A stretch of 64,000 nucleotides of DNA. Origin: Lachnospiraceae bacterium. GTDB taxonomy: Bacteria > Bacillota > Clostridia > Lachnospirales > Lachnospiraceae. Location of the stretch: contig JAFTWC010000042.1 of NCBI GenBank assembly GCA_017465475.1, forward strand, positions 1 through 64,000, written 5' to 3'. Each line of letters starts with the position of its first letter. The first letter of the stretch is position 1. Shown here piece after piece: positions 18,344 to 26,323 of this stretch. The notes below the pieces were generated by a model. It was given only the letters and a program-made list of their open reading frames with translations. It was not told the origin of the DNA and ran no database searches. A program made the position numbers and the translations under genes.

Positions 18344-18411
18344 TATCACCGATATACCGCACAAAAAGCGGAACAGGCGTTACCCATCCGCTTTATTGTG
18401 GTGCAGTGATA
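18344..18411 (-). promoter_or_regulatory. Structured leader of the his operon
   Basis: In the transcript an AAAGCGGA/TCCGCTTT stem, lengthened by CACAA/TTGTG across a single T-T mismatch (18400-18387 with 18372-18360), sits inside an outer TATCAC/GTGATA pair (18411-18406 with 18349-18344). Five U residues fall within the descending arm, so it is terminator-like but not a clean terminator. No T-box sequence (GGTGG-ACCGCG) and no His-rich leader peptide is seen. Confidence 0.5.
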
Positions 18412-18435
18412 ATTCGCTACTAAAATAATGTTTAT

Positions 18436-18464
18436 ATTGTACGACATTTATTTCGAATTGTCAA
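18436..18464 (-). promoter_or_regulatory. his operon promoter
   Basis: Minus-strand consensus TTGACA (18459-18464), 17-bp spacer, TACAAT (18436-18441). Transcription would begin near 18429, giving a leader of about 107 nt. Confidence 0.85.
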
Positions 18465-18472
18465 TGCATTAT

Positions 18473-20323
18473 TTAATCAAAATAATCAAAAAAGTCCTCT
18501 AACCCGTCTCCATAGTTTGTTTCATACGTATATTCAAAAATAAGTTCTTTCCCGTCTAAGCGGTACACATCTACATATCCCTTTTCTGTTGCTTCCATAT
18601 ATACGGTACCATAGCTTCTGTAAAGAGACATGGAGTAATCGTCATCATCCAAAATTTCTTTTCCTTTCGCTCCGTTTTTGGAATAGCAACACTTCTCGCC
18701 TTCTACTACGTAGTAACAATATGTTCCGTCCTCCGACACGCGAACCGATGTCACATCTTCGTCAATCTTCTTGGACTTCTTGCCGGAGAAACAATATAAC
18801 TCACCATCATTATTGAGATAGTAGATTTTCTTCAAATCGCCGGCTGCATACATACTGCGTGCTTCCGCATCATCATCCAGATCTGTTTTGATTCCGCCCT
18901 TATGGAAATCCGTCACCTTAATAAGCTCACCGTCATCAAGGTATACTAAGGTATCGTAATTCTCAGAAATTGCATAACTGCTTACATCCGATGCCAATTT
19001 TTCATCTTCGAAGTTATCCTTTACATATACAAGGGTATCTTCGGAAGAACTATACATTACCTTCTCCTTAAATGTATCCACACCCGTATAAGAAACATAA
19101 ATCGAGCCTCTTTCCGTCCGAAGGGTTCCGCTTCCGGTTGCAACCGCCTCCGGATACTCTACCGAGTTCAATCTTTTTCCGGATACCTTTATCTTCTCAC
19201 CGGCATTCACACTCACATAAGTCTTTCCCTCTGAATTGAACAATAACTCCGTATGATCCTTATTCAAAAGAACAGTTACATCACTCAAATCAGATGCTAA
19301 CTTTTCTTCTTCTTTGCCTTTTTTCTGTGCATAAATACGGTCTACATCCATGTAATATACATATTTCGCTTTATCCGCAATTGCAAATACACGCTTTTCT
19401 TTTCCGATTTCTTCCTGCTTTTTTCCTTTTATGGAATAAAAACCTCTAAAGTCATCCGTAGCGTCATATTCCGCCACATAAGCAACCGTTTCGCCATCCG
19501 GTGAAAGTACCGCACTGTTCACTACAACTTCGGATTCCACTTCCACATTCTTTTTCTTGTCAATATAATAAAGATTTAACGTTCCGGTTTGAATTAAGTC
19601 CTCGTATCCGTAATTGGTCATATACTTTGAGTATTCCAAATCAGAAAAATATACCAGTGTGTCACCTTCTGACGAAACCCGTACTCCGTCCACATCCTCA
19701 ATTCCGGTTTTTATAATTTCTCCGTCTTTCATAATCATAAGCTCATCGTTCTCGTTGATATAACACAATGTCGTATTATCCATACTGTAAGTTTTAGAGC
19801 TCATGGATTCGTCATTTAGCTGTATTTTGTCCCCATTTTTCAATGCTACAAAATACTTGTCATTTTCTTCATAAACATCTACGATTGCTTTTCCTGTCAA
19901 CTTTACAAACGGCTTATCCCCGGACAACGTCGCAATCAAAATAATAACAAAAAGTACAACAACAGCTGCAGCACCCAATAAAACCGGATTTTTAAACACA
20001 GAGTCTTTTTTCTCCGCATCCGTATATTCCTTCTTGGCTAACTTCTCTGCTTTCTTTTCTTCTTTTGTTTTTTTCTTCTTGTTTTTATCTTCTTCTATCT
20101 CAATCTCATCGATTTTAATCACTTCGGTTCCCGTAGTTTTCTCCTCAATCTCCGGTTGCTTTTCTTCCTTCACTACAACATCCTGCACTGCTTCCGGTTC
20201 TTCCGCAGTCTCTGCTGCCGATACAACTTCCTCATCCGCCTTCAGCTCCGGAAGTTCCATACCGCAATTGGTGCAAAATCTCAAATCATCTGCACATTCC
20301 TGACCACAATTACCACACTTCAT
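18473..20323 (-). CDS. Zinc-ribbon, single-pass membrane protein with beta-propeller-like C-terminal domain, 616 aa
   Basis: Residues 1-23 form a zinc ribbon (CGNCGQECADDLRFCTNCG, two C-x-x-C pairs). Next is an acidic then Lys-rich disordered region, one membrane helix at about 117-139 (VLLGAAAVVVLFVIILIATL), and a long domain facing the other side of the membrane with repeated short units of the type D-G-E-T-V-A-Y-V and D-T-L-V-Y-x-x-D, as in TolB/DPP-like propellers. I infer cytoplasmic zinc ribbon and extracellular propeller. The function is unknown, possibly sensing or scaffold. It has its own promoter and GGAGG before ATG 20323. It is downstream of recU but separated by a promoter. Confidence 0.75.
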   Translation of the reverse strand: MKCGNCGQECADDLRFCTNCGMELPELKADEEVVSAAETAEEPEAVQDVVVKEEKQPEIEEKTTGTEVIKIDEIEIEEDKNKKKKTKEEKKAEKLAKKEYTDAEKKDSVFKNPVLLGAAAVVVLFVIILIATLSGDKPFVKLTGKAIVDVYEENDKYFVALKNGDKIQLNDESMSSKTYSMDNTTLCYINENDELMIMKDGEIIKTGIEDVDGVRVSSEGDTLVYFSDLEYSKYMTNYGYEDLIQTGTLNLYYIDKKKNVEVESEVVVNSAVLSPDGETVAYVAEYDATDDFRGFYSIKGKKQEEIGKEKRVFAIADKAKYVYYMDVDRIYAQKKGKEEEKLASDLSDVTVLLNKDHTELLFNSEGKTYVSVNAGEKIKVSGKRLNSVEYPEAVATGSGTLRTERGSIYVSYTGVDTFKEKVMYSSSEDTLVYVKDNFEDEKLASDVSSYAISENYDTLVYLDDGELIKVTDFHKGGIKTDLDDDAEARSMYAAGDLKKIYYLNNDGELYCFSGKKSKKIDEDVTSVRVSEDGTYCYYVVEGEKCCYSKNGAKGKEILDDDDYSMSLYRSYGTVYMEATEKGYVDVYRLDGKELIFEYTYETNYGDGLEDFFDYFD

Positions 20324-20386
20324 AGTATCCTCCTTATCCGTTGTCTTTCAACAAAACATTCCTCTTTTGGTAAATCCCCAACTTAC

Positions 20387-20415
20387 ATTTTACTCTATTT
20401 CACATTTCATGTCAA
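20387..20415 (-). promoter_or_regulatory. Promoter of the zinc-ribbon membrane protein gene
   Basis: Minus-strand TTGACA (20410-20415), 17-bp spacer, TAAAAT (20387-20392). A second TTGACA lies about 10 bp further upstream (20420-20425) and may be an alternative -35. Confidence 0.7.
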
Positions 20416-20441
20416 GAAATTGTCAAGTTCTCAAACATTAC

Positions 20442-20975
20442 TTACTCCCTGTAATTTAAATCAATTTGCATTGCCTCCAAGAACGGAACAGGAACCCCTT
20501 TTCCTTTCGGTAAAAAAAACGCTTCCTCCGTTTCTTCCAACCGAAAACTCTTCCGTCCCCCTTTTTGCATTCTCTCATAAAATTCCTTCAGTTTGGAAAA
20601 GCGCAAATAGTAATATTGTTCTTTCGCCGTATAGTAAATCAGAAGAAATGCTACTCCCTCCTGTTTCTCAAACTCTTCCATAAACGCAAACTGATGCTCA
20701 TGCACATTTTGCAGGGAAAACGTATCTTCTGCGCACTCTTTGGCATCAAAACAAACCGGAATGCCCTGTACCACTCCGATATAATCCACCGTACTTTTCT
20801 TTTCAAAATACGCCAGCGTAATATGCCTTGTGGCCTGGTCAATCTGAATCGGCGTAATCGGTGTCGGAACCTTTTGAATCAACGCCAGCCCAAGCTCTCT
20901 GTATCGTTCGATGGTTAAATTAATCAATTCCTCAAAAGCAGAACCTCTGAGACCTCTGGAATTCCATTCCCCCAT
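20442..20975 (-). CDS. recU: RecU-family Holliday junction resolvase
   Basis: 177 residues. The order RGLRGSAFEELINLT, PTPI, the acidic catalytic STVDYIGVVQG and CFDAKE (nuclease core D...D-x-K-E) and NVHEHQFAFM matches RecU, the Mg2+-dependent nuclease that resolves recombination intermediates in Gram-positive bacteria. Length is close to, though shorter than, the Bacillus enzyme (about 200). Usually recU sits beside a penicillin-binding protein gene; here its neighbour is an RluA-type synthase. GGAGG precedes ATG 20975. Confidence 0.82.
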   Translation of the reverse strand: MGEWNSRGLRGSAFEELINLTIERYRELGLALIQKVPTPITPIQIDQATRHITLAYFEKKSTVDYIGVVQGIPVCFDAKECAEDTFSLQNVHEHQFAFMEEFEKQEGVAFLLIYYTAKEQYYYLRFSKLKEFYERMQKGGRKSFRLEETEEAFFLPKGKGVPVPFLEAMQIDLNYRE

Positions 20976-20990
20976 ACCATGTACCTCCGG

Positions 20991-22022
20991 TTATTTTCCC
21001 TTAGCTAAACACGCATCATACACGTTTAAACTTTTTGCAATCCGACAAAATAACTCCGGTACCGGTGCAACCAGACATTGTCCGGAAAGAGCCTGACAAC
21101 CGGTCATCTTCTCCGGAAATGATAACTGCAATGCGTGCAACAACTGATACTTCAATCCAAACTCTTTTAACATTTTCCCGTTTATACTCTTGTTACCGTA
21201 TTTACCGTCTCCCAAAAGCGGATGTCCCACCGATGCCAAATGAGCACGAATCTGATGGGTCTTTCCGGTAATCAGCCGAACCTTTAACAGCGTATAGTTT
21301 TCATTGGAAACAACCGGAACATATTCCGTTTCAATCACGGCTCCTTCTTCCGTCTGCTTTGTTGCCGATACGATTACTTTATTGGTACGTTCGTCTTTTA
21401 CCAAATATCCTTTTATCCTGCTGCCGGTCTTTACCCGACCCGCTACGATACAAACATATTCTTTATGAATGGTTCGCTCTTTAAAAAGACCGGACAAGGT
21501 TTGAAGTCCTTCCATGCTTTTTCCAGCCGTAATCAATCCGCTGGTGTTTCGGTCCAAGCGATTGCATACTCCCGGACGGAATGTCTGCAAATCGGATTCT
21601 TTCAATGCTCCCGAGCGTAACAAATAAGATATCACCCATTCATTTAGGGAATAATCCTCCGGAGCAGCTTTTTGAGACAACACCCCCACCGGCTTATTTA
21701 AAACCAACACATCTTCATCCTCATAAACAATGCGAATATCCGAAAACTCCTTCGGTTCTTTTCCTGTTTTTTCTTCTACAGCTGTAGTCTTATCTTTTTT
21801 TTCGCTTTGAAACCCTTTGATGGTATCCTCGGACAGAAAAAGGCAGACTTCGTCTGTCTCTTTTAAAACCTCCGAGCCGTCTGCCCTCTTCCCGTTTAAT
21901 GTTATATTTTTCTTGCGCAACATTTTATGAAAAAAACTCTGCGGTGCCGCGTCCATATACTTCACAAGAAGCTTAAACAGCTTCTGTCCGGCCTCATTTT
22001 TCGATACGATAATCTTTTTCAT
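20991..22022 (-). CDS. RluA-family 23S/tRNA pseudouridine synthase
   Basis: 343 residues. An N-terminal S4-like RNA-binding segment (about 12-70, KLLVKYMDAAPQSFFHKML) is followed by a catalytic domain with the motif CNRLDRNTSGL, whose Asp is the nucleophile. The later motifs HKEYVCIVAG and TGKTHQIRAHLASVGHPLLGD are typical of RluA/RluC/RluD. The target uridine cannot be determined here. The gene is first of a compact cluster of minus-strand genes running into recU. Confidence 0.9.
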   Translation of the reverse strand: MKKIIVSKNEAGQKLFKLLVKYMDAAPQSFFHKMLRKKNITLNGKRADGSEVLKETDEVCLFLSEDTIKGFQSEKKDKTTAVEEKTGKEPKEFSDIRIVYEDEDVLVLNKPVGVLSQKAAPEDYSLNEWVISYLLRSGALKESDLQTFRPGVCNRLDRNTSGLITAGKSMEGLQTLSGLFKERTIHKEYVCIVAGRVKTGSRIKGYLVKDERTNKVIVSATKQTEEGAVIETEYVPVVSNENYTLLKVRLITGKTHQIRAHLASVGHPLLGDGKYGNKSINGKMLKEFGLKYQLLHALQLSFPEKMTGCQALSGQCLVAPVPELFCRIAKSLNVYDACLAKGK

Positions 22023-22041
22023 ACTTTAACCGCCTTTTCTT

Positions 22042-22608
22042 TTATACTGCCAATGAACGAAGAAAATCCGTCAATTCTGTCCATTCCTCCTCCGTTCTGG
22101 TGGCCGTATCCGCATTCTTTACTTCCGAAAGGAAACGTTCTTCTTCCTTGTAAACAATTACCTTTCCCGGAATTCCTCTTTTCTTTAACTCTTGGGACAA
22201 ATACTCCGTAATCTTTTCCGTTTTTTCTTTGTCCCGTGCCGCCAGACCGATGACCTTATGTCCTGTCAGTACCACAAAAGACATTCCCATGGCCCGTTCT
22301 CCGGAAGTAAACAAATAGTCTGATAACAAAATACTTCCCTCCGGTACCACTGCCTTTACCCGGTCATACAGCTCCGATTCCGGGGTATGATACGGCAACA
22401 TCACAAACCAGGTACAAAGATACCGCGCCATGGGAAGTACAAATAAAACCGCAAACACGGTAAAAATATTTCTTGATTCAAACTTGTTTAAGCACAATCC
22501 CGCTATAAAAATAGCCACACCAACAGCTATCATGAGCAATGCTCCTCTTAAATTACTGTTCTTCTGCGCCCGGATATGTCCGTATTCACATCGTTCGACT
22601 TTCTTCAT
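22042..22608 (-). CDS. Conserved membrane protein of unknown function, 188 aa
   Basis: The N-terminus is cytoplasmic and charged (MKKVERCEYGHIRAQKNSN). Two membrane segments follow (about 22-41, LLMIAVGVAIFIAGLCL, and 48-70, IFTVFAVLFVLPMARYLCTWF). The C-terminal soluble part of about 115 residues has alternating alpha/beta pattern (GSILLSDYLFTSGERAMGMSFVVLTGHKVIGL). I do not recognise a domain. The gene lies between HAD phosphatase and RluA genes with only 9-20 bp gaps, which suggests cotranscription. Confidence 0.75.
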   Translation of the reverse strand: MKKVERCEYGHIRAQKNSNLRGALLMIAVGVAIFIAGLCLNKFESRNIFTVFAVLFVLPMARYLCTWFVMLPYHTPESELYDRVKAVVPEGSILLSDYLFTSGERAMGMSFVVLTGHKVIGLAARDKEKTEKITEYLSQELKKRGIPGKVIVYKEEERFLSEVKNADTATRTEEEWTELTDFLRSLAV

Positions 22609-22617
22609 CCTCGTCTC

Positions 22618-23265
22618 CTATCTTTTGATTTCATCATAGTGCGTAATATAATAATCCGCCAGTCTCAGTTTTTCTTCCCTGTAATCTGCGGAAAAATCAT
22701 CTTCCACACCGCAAACCTTCATACCGGCAGCTTTTCCTGCTAAAATTCCTTCCGGAATATCTTCAAACACAAGACATTGTTCCGGTTCTACTCCTAAATA
22801 CCGTGCCACCAAAAGATAAATGTCCGGTGCCGGCTTTCCTGTCTTTACTTCGCAGGACATATGTACTTCGTCAAAATAAGGTGCAATCCCCAATGTATCC
22901 AATACAGCCAAAGCAAGCTCCTTGGAATTGCTGGTAGCAATGCCCGTCTGAATCCCCTCTTTCTTTAAATCTTTCAAAAAAGAAAGCACTCCCGGCTTTA
23001 GGGGAACTTCATGACAATACTTATCCATAGCCATTTCATTCCAGTCATCCTTAATCTTTTCCAAACTGTCCGGAATTCCGAAGGTTTCCTTAAAATACAC
23101 CGCTGTTTCCGAAAAGCTCATGCCGGAAATCTTTTTTTGTAAATCCGGCGGGAGTTCGATTCCGAACCGGGCCAGATATTCAATATCGATTGCCTCCCAC
23201 ATCCACATGGAATCCACAACCGTTCCGTCCAAATCAAAAATTACCGCTTTGATATTTTCTAACAA
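22618..23265 (-). CDS. HAD-superfamily (subfamily IA) phosphatase, beta-phosphoglucomutase-like
   Basis: 215 residues. Motif I is VIFDLDGTVVDS (Asp nucleophile), motif II GIATSNSKE, motif III includes KTGKPAPDIY, and motif IV is CLVFEDIPEGILAGKAAGM. The cap domain is helical (about 20-85), as in phosphoglycolate phosphatase and beta-phosphoglucomutase relatives. I place the start at TTG 23265, which is 8 nt after AAAGGAG; the ATG nine codons upstream would put that site inside the gene. The substrate is not predictable. It lies downstream of the RsuA-type synthase. Confidence 0.88.
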   Translation of the reverse strand: MLENIKAVIFDLDGTVVDSMWMWEAIDIEYLARFGIELPPDLQKKISGMSFSETAVYFKETFGIPDSLEKIKDDWNEMAMDKYCHEVPLKPGVLSFLKDLKKEGIQTGIATSNSKELALAVLDTLGIAPYFDEVHMSCEVKTGKPAPDIYLLVARYLGVEPEQCLVFEDIPEGILAGKAAGMKVCGVEDDFSADYREEKLRLADYYITHYDEIKR

Positions 23266-23316
23266 GCATCTCACTCCTTTTACATCCCGCAATTCCCGTC
23301 ACACTGTATGCGATAC

Positions 23317-24066
23317 CTACTTTTCTTTCACACTGTCACGCAGTGTCTGTACTTCTTCCTCCGTAAGCGGTCTGTACTCTCCCGGAAGCAAAGTCTCATC
23401 TAATGTAACTCCTCCCATTGCCATCCGCTTTAAGTACAACACTTCATTTCCTGTTGCCGCAAACATCCTCTTTACCTGGTGGAACTTTCCTTCCTGTAAT
23501 GTAACTGCGGCAGCACATCCGCCTTCCGGCAAAAAAATTTCTTTCTCCTGTTCGGTCAACGTCCTAAGAACCGCCGGCATAGCAGTCAGTTCCTCATCCA
23601 CCTTCATTCCGGAGGCAAATACTTTCACATCTTCCTCGGTAATCTCTCTTATAAGCTTCGCAAAATATAATTTATCCGCATGCTTTTTCGGAGAAATCAG
23701 TTGATGGGACAATATCCCGTCATCCGTAAGAAGCAAAAGGCCTTCCGTATCCTTATCAAGCCGCCCCACCGGAAATAAATTCCTTCGTTTTTTATCCTCG
23801 GATGACAACAGGCTCAAAACAGTCCTTGCCTCATTGTCCTTCGTTGCAGACACGGTTCCGGCAGGCTTATTTAACATATAATAAACAAACTTCTGAAAGG
23901 TCAGTTTTTCTCCGTCCAATGTCAAAACATCGCTGTCTTCTTTCACCTGCTCCGCAATGGTTTTTCTGACATCACCGTTTACACAAACTCTGCCCTTTGT
24001 AATTACGTCTCTTGCCTGGGACCGGGTCATACCGGTCAGCTCTGCCACAAGCTTGTCTAACCGCAT
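23317..24066 (-). CDS. RsuA-family 16S rRNA pseudouridine synthase
   Basis: 249 residues. The N-terminal S4 domain (MRLDKLVAELTGMTRSQARDVITKGRVCVNG) is followed by the RsuA-type catalytic segment FPVGRLDKDTEGLLLLTDDG with the active Asp. The C-terminal G-K-F-H-Q-V-K-R-M-F motif is present. It is likely to modify 16S rRNA (U516 by analogy). GGAGG precedes ATG 24066. It is in line with the RsmF-like methyltransferase, so two rRNA-modifying enzymes share a unit. Confidence 0.9.
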   Translation of the reverse strand: MRLDKLVAELTGMTRSQARDVITKGRVCVNGDVRKTIAEQVKEDSDVLTLDGEKLTFQKFVYYMLNKPAGTVSATKDNEARTVLSLLSSEDKKRRNLFPVGRLDKDTEGLLLLTDDGILSHQLISPKKHADKLYFAKLIREITEEDVKVFASGMKVDEELTAMPAVLRTLTEQEKEIFLPEGGCAAAVTLQEGKFHQVKRMFAATGNEVLYLKRMAMGGVTLDETLLPGEYRPLTEEEVQTLRDSVKEK

Positions 24067-24077
24067 GCATATCCTCC

Positions 24078-25454
24078 TTACATCATCCGCCAGCCTGCCA
24101 GATACTTATTTTTTATCACACCGCCGTTTGCTTTCCCCCAGCCCAACGGATATCCGTCAACGCAAATAAGTACAAAACCGTCTTGTACCGGTGTTTTCGC
24201 CGTAATGGTTTCACACTTTAAGTAGCGGATTACATCTTCGTCCTCTGCTGTCATATTATAACAATTATCGTATTCTTCTGCTTTTAACGCACATGCCAAT
24301 GCCTGGCTTGGTTCAAAACGATTCTTCTTCATCTCCCCCAGTAATAAACCGGAGCGCAAAATCCGAAGCCCTGTCAAATCCGGCAGTCCATCCGGCAGGT
24401 AATATAATCGTTCTTCTCTTGCCACAATCCGTTCCGCCACAATCGGAAGAGATAAACGTTTTAAAAATTCTTCCGCTTCCCCTGATAATTTGGCCGGTCG
24501 AACCCGTTCCACTGTCGGAAACGTCCCCTGTGCATCTTCGGACTTCTTTAACAGTGCCACAAAGTGACCTTCTCCTTCCATCCTGTGAGGCCAGATGCGA
24601 ATAGCTTTCTTTGTTTCTTCCGGCGCATCTGCCCATTCCGGTCGTCCTGTAGCAAAGCCTTCATACCAAAGAGGCGATTCCACCATAGAAAGTTCCGGAT
24701 ACTCTCTTAGCAAAAAGGCAAGGGTATCCTCATCTTCCTCCGGAGAAAAGGTACAGGTAGAATACAGCAACATTCCGCCGGGACGTAACATTCTTACTGC
24801 CGACGGCAAAATCTCCCTCTGAAGCTTCTGATAGTACTCCACACCGTACTGTTCCCAATTTTTCATAATCGCCGGACTCTTTCGGAACATTCCTTCTCCC
24901 GAACAAGGAGCATCTACCAGAATCTTATCAAAATATCCCGCAAACCGCTCCGCAAGCTTTGCCGGAGGTTCACTGACAATCACTGCATTTTTCGTACCGA
25001 ACAGTTCCAAATTTTTAAGGAGTGCTTTTGCTCTGGAGTTACTGATATCATTGGATACCAATACCCCTTCCCCGGCAAGTTTTGCCGCCAACTCCGTACT
25101 TTTTCCTCCCGGTGCTGCACACAAATCCAACACTTTCTCTCCCGGTGTTACCGGAAGTACTGCAGCCGGTGTCATGGCACTGGGTTCCTGAATATAATAT
25201 AAGCCCGCAAAATAATACGGATGTTTTGCCGGTTGCGCCACATCCGCATCATAATAAAATCCGTTCTTAATCCACGGAATTTGTCGCACCGTTACCGGTG
25301 CTATGTCACAGAATTCTTCCGCAGATAACTTCATCGTATTTACACGCAGGCCGGCTGCATGCTCCGCATCATACCCTTTTGCAAAGGCATCATACTCGGC
25401 ACCCAGCAGCTCGCGCATCCTTTTTTCAAACTTCTCCGGTAATTGAATTGCCAT
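24078..25454 (-). CDS. RsmF/NSUN-type rRNA m5C methyltransferase
   Basis: 458 residues. A Rossmann SAM-binding core has motif I LDLCAAPGGKSTELA, motif IV DAPCSGEGMF and motif VI YSTCTFSPEEDE; the two cysteines are the catalytic and release residues of 5-methylcytosine RNA methyltransferases. The C-terminal 150 residues resemble the RsmF extension with a PUA-like fold, ending GYPLGWGKANGGVIKNKY. It probably modifies 16S rRNA. GGAGG precedes ATG 25454. Closely spaced with the pseudouridine synthase gene downstream. Confidence 0.9.
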   Translation of the reverse strand: MAIQLPEKFEKRMRELLGAEYDAFAKGYDAEHAAGLRVNTMKLSAEEFCDIAPVTVRQIPWIKNGFYYDADVAQPAKHPYYFAGLYYIQEPSAMTPAAVLPVTPGEKVLDLCAAPGGKSTELAAKLAGEGVLVSNDISNSRAKALLKNLELFGTKNAVIVSEPPAKLAERFAGYFDKILVDAPCSGEGMFRKSPAIMKNWEQYGVEYYQKLQREILPSAVRMLRPGGMLLYSTCTFSPEEDEDTLAFLLREYPELSMVESPLWYEGFATGRPEWADAPEETKKAIRIWPHRMEGEGHFVALLKKSEDAQGTFPTVERVRPAKLSGEAEEFLKRLSLPIVAERIVAREERLYYLPDGLPDLTGLRILRSGLLLGEMKKNRFEPSQALACALKAEEYDNCYNMTAEDEDVIRYLKCETITAKTPVQDGFVLICVDGYPLGWGKANGGVIKNKYLAGWRMM

Positions 25455-25483
25455 ACCGTCCTCCTGTTTTTCTCCTGTGTCTC

Positions 25484-26287
25484 CTACTTCAAACTCTGTA
25501 CCCGGTAACCTTCCGCTATAATATCCAGTTCTTTACTGAAACGCTCCAACTGCGTCAGGTCGCCTTCCTGATACACACGGAAAAACTCATCCTGAATTTT
25601 TACAACCTCTTTTTTATTGGCCACCTTGTACAAATTTTGGATGTTCGTCAAGATATCTGCTACAAGCCTTGCGTTATGGTTAAAGGAATTTTGAGCATCC
25701 ATAATTTCTTCTCGCACCGATGCCATTTCTTCATCCAATACCACGATAGCCTCCGCCGCCTTTAACAAACGGTTTTTCAGATTTTCCGGCATATTTTTCT
25801 TATACTTGTACTGCAGCGAATGCTCAATGGTAGCCCAAAAATTCATGGCAAGGGTACGAATCTGGATTTCCACCTGTAACCGCTTCGGTCCCTTTAAGGT
25901 TTCCACCGTATAATATACAATCATGTGATAACTTCGGTATCCGCTCTTTTTTACATTCACCAGATAGTCTTTTTCTTCTTTCACCTGCATATCCGCACGG
26001 TTTTTTATGAGTTCCACTACCTTATAAATATCTTCGGTAAACTGGCAGATGATACGAATACCTGCTATATCTTCAATATAACTTTCAAACTCTTCAAACG
26101 CAATTCCCTTTTTCTGACATTTTTCCAGAATACTGGAAATAGACTTTAGTCTTCCCTTTACCTGCTCTACCGGAGAATAACTTCCGCTTTTCCGGTAGGC
26201 ATCGATTAAGTGCTCAAACTTAACTACTATCTCATCTACCGCCAGTGCATACGGTTCCAACAGCTCTCTCCAAAGCTGAATTTCCAT
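25484..26287 (-). CDS. Small alarmone synthetase, RelQ/YjbM-type GTP pyrophosphokinase
   Basis: 267 residues with a single RelA/SpoT synthetase domain (about 45-170): GRLKSISSILEKC, YIEDIAGIRIICQF, K-S-G-Y-R-S-Y-H and VEIQIRTLAMNFWATIEHSLQYK. No hydrolase (HD), TGS or ACT domains are present, so it is a small synthetase that makes (p)ppGpp from ATP and GTP or GDP. The rest is helical and fits the tetrameric RelQ type, though somewhat longer than B. subtilis YjbM. GAGGAGG precedes ATG 26287. Its position beside LCP genes suggests a link with envelope growth but no shared promoter is evident. Confidence 0.9.
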   Translation of the reverse strand: MEIQLWRELLEPYALAVDEIVVKFEHLIDAYRKSGSYSPVEQVKGRLKSISSILEKCQKKGIAFEEFESYIEDIAGIRIICQFTEDIYKVVELIKNRADMQVKEEKDYLVNVKKSGYRSYHMIVYYTVETLKGPKRLQVEIQIRTLAMNFWATIEHSLQYKYKKNMPENLKNRLLKAAEAIVVLDEEMASVREEIMDAQNSFNHNARLVADILTNIQNLYKVANKKEVVKIQDEFFRVYQEGDLTQLERFSKELDIIAEGYRVQSLK

Positions 26288-26323
26288 GTTTTACCTCCTC
26301 AAAAGCCCAATACCTCTTGTTCC

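Noticed and set aside
18323..18435. T-box leader before the his operon
   Set aside because: The conserved T-box sequence (GGTGG-ACCGCG) and specifier stems are absent.
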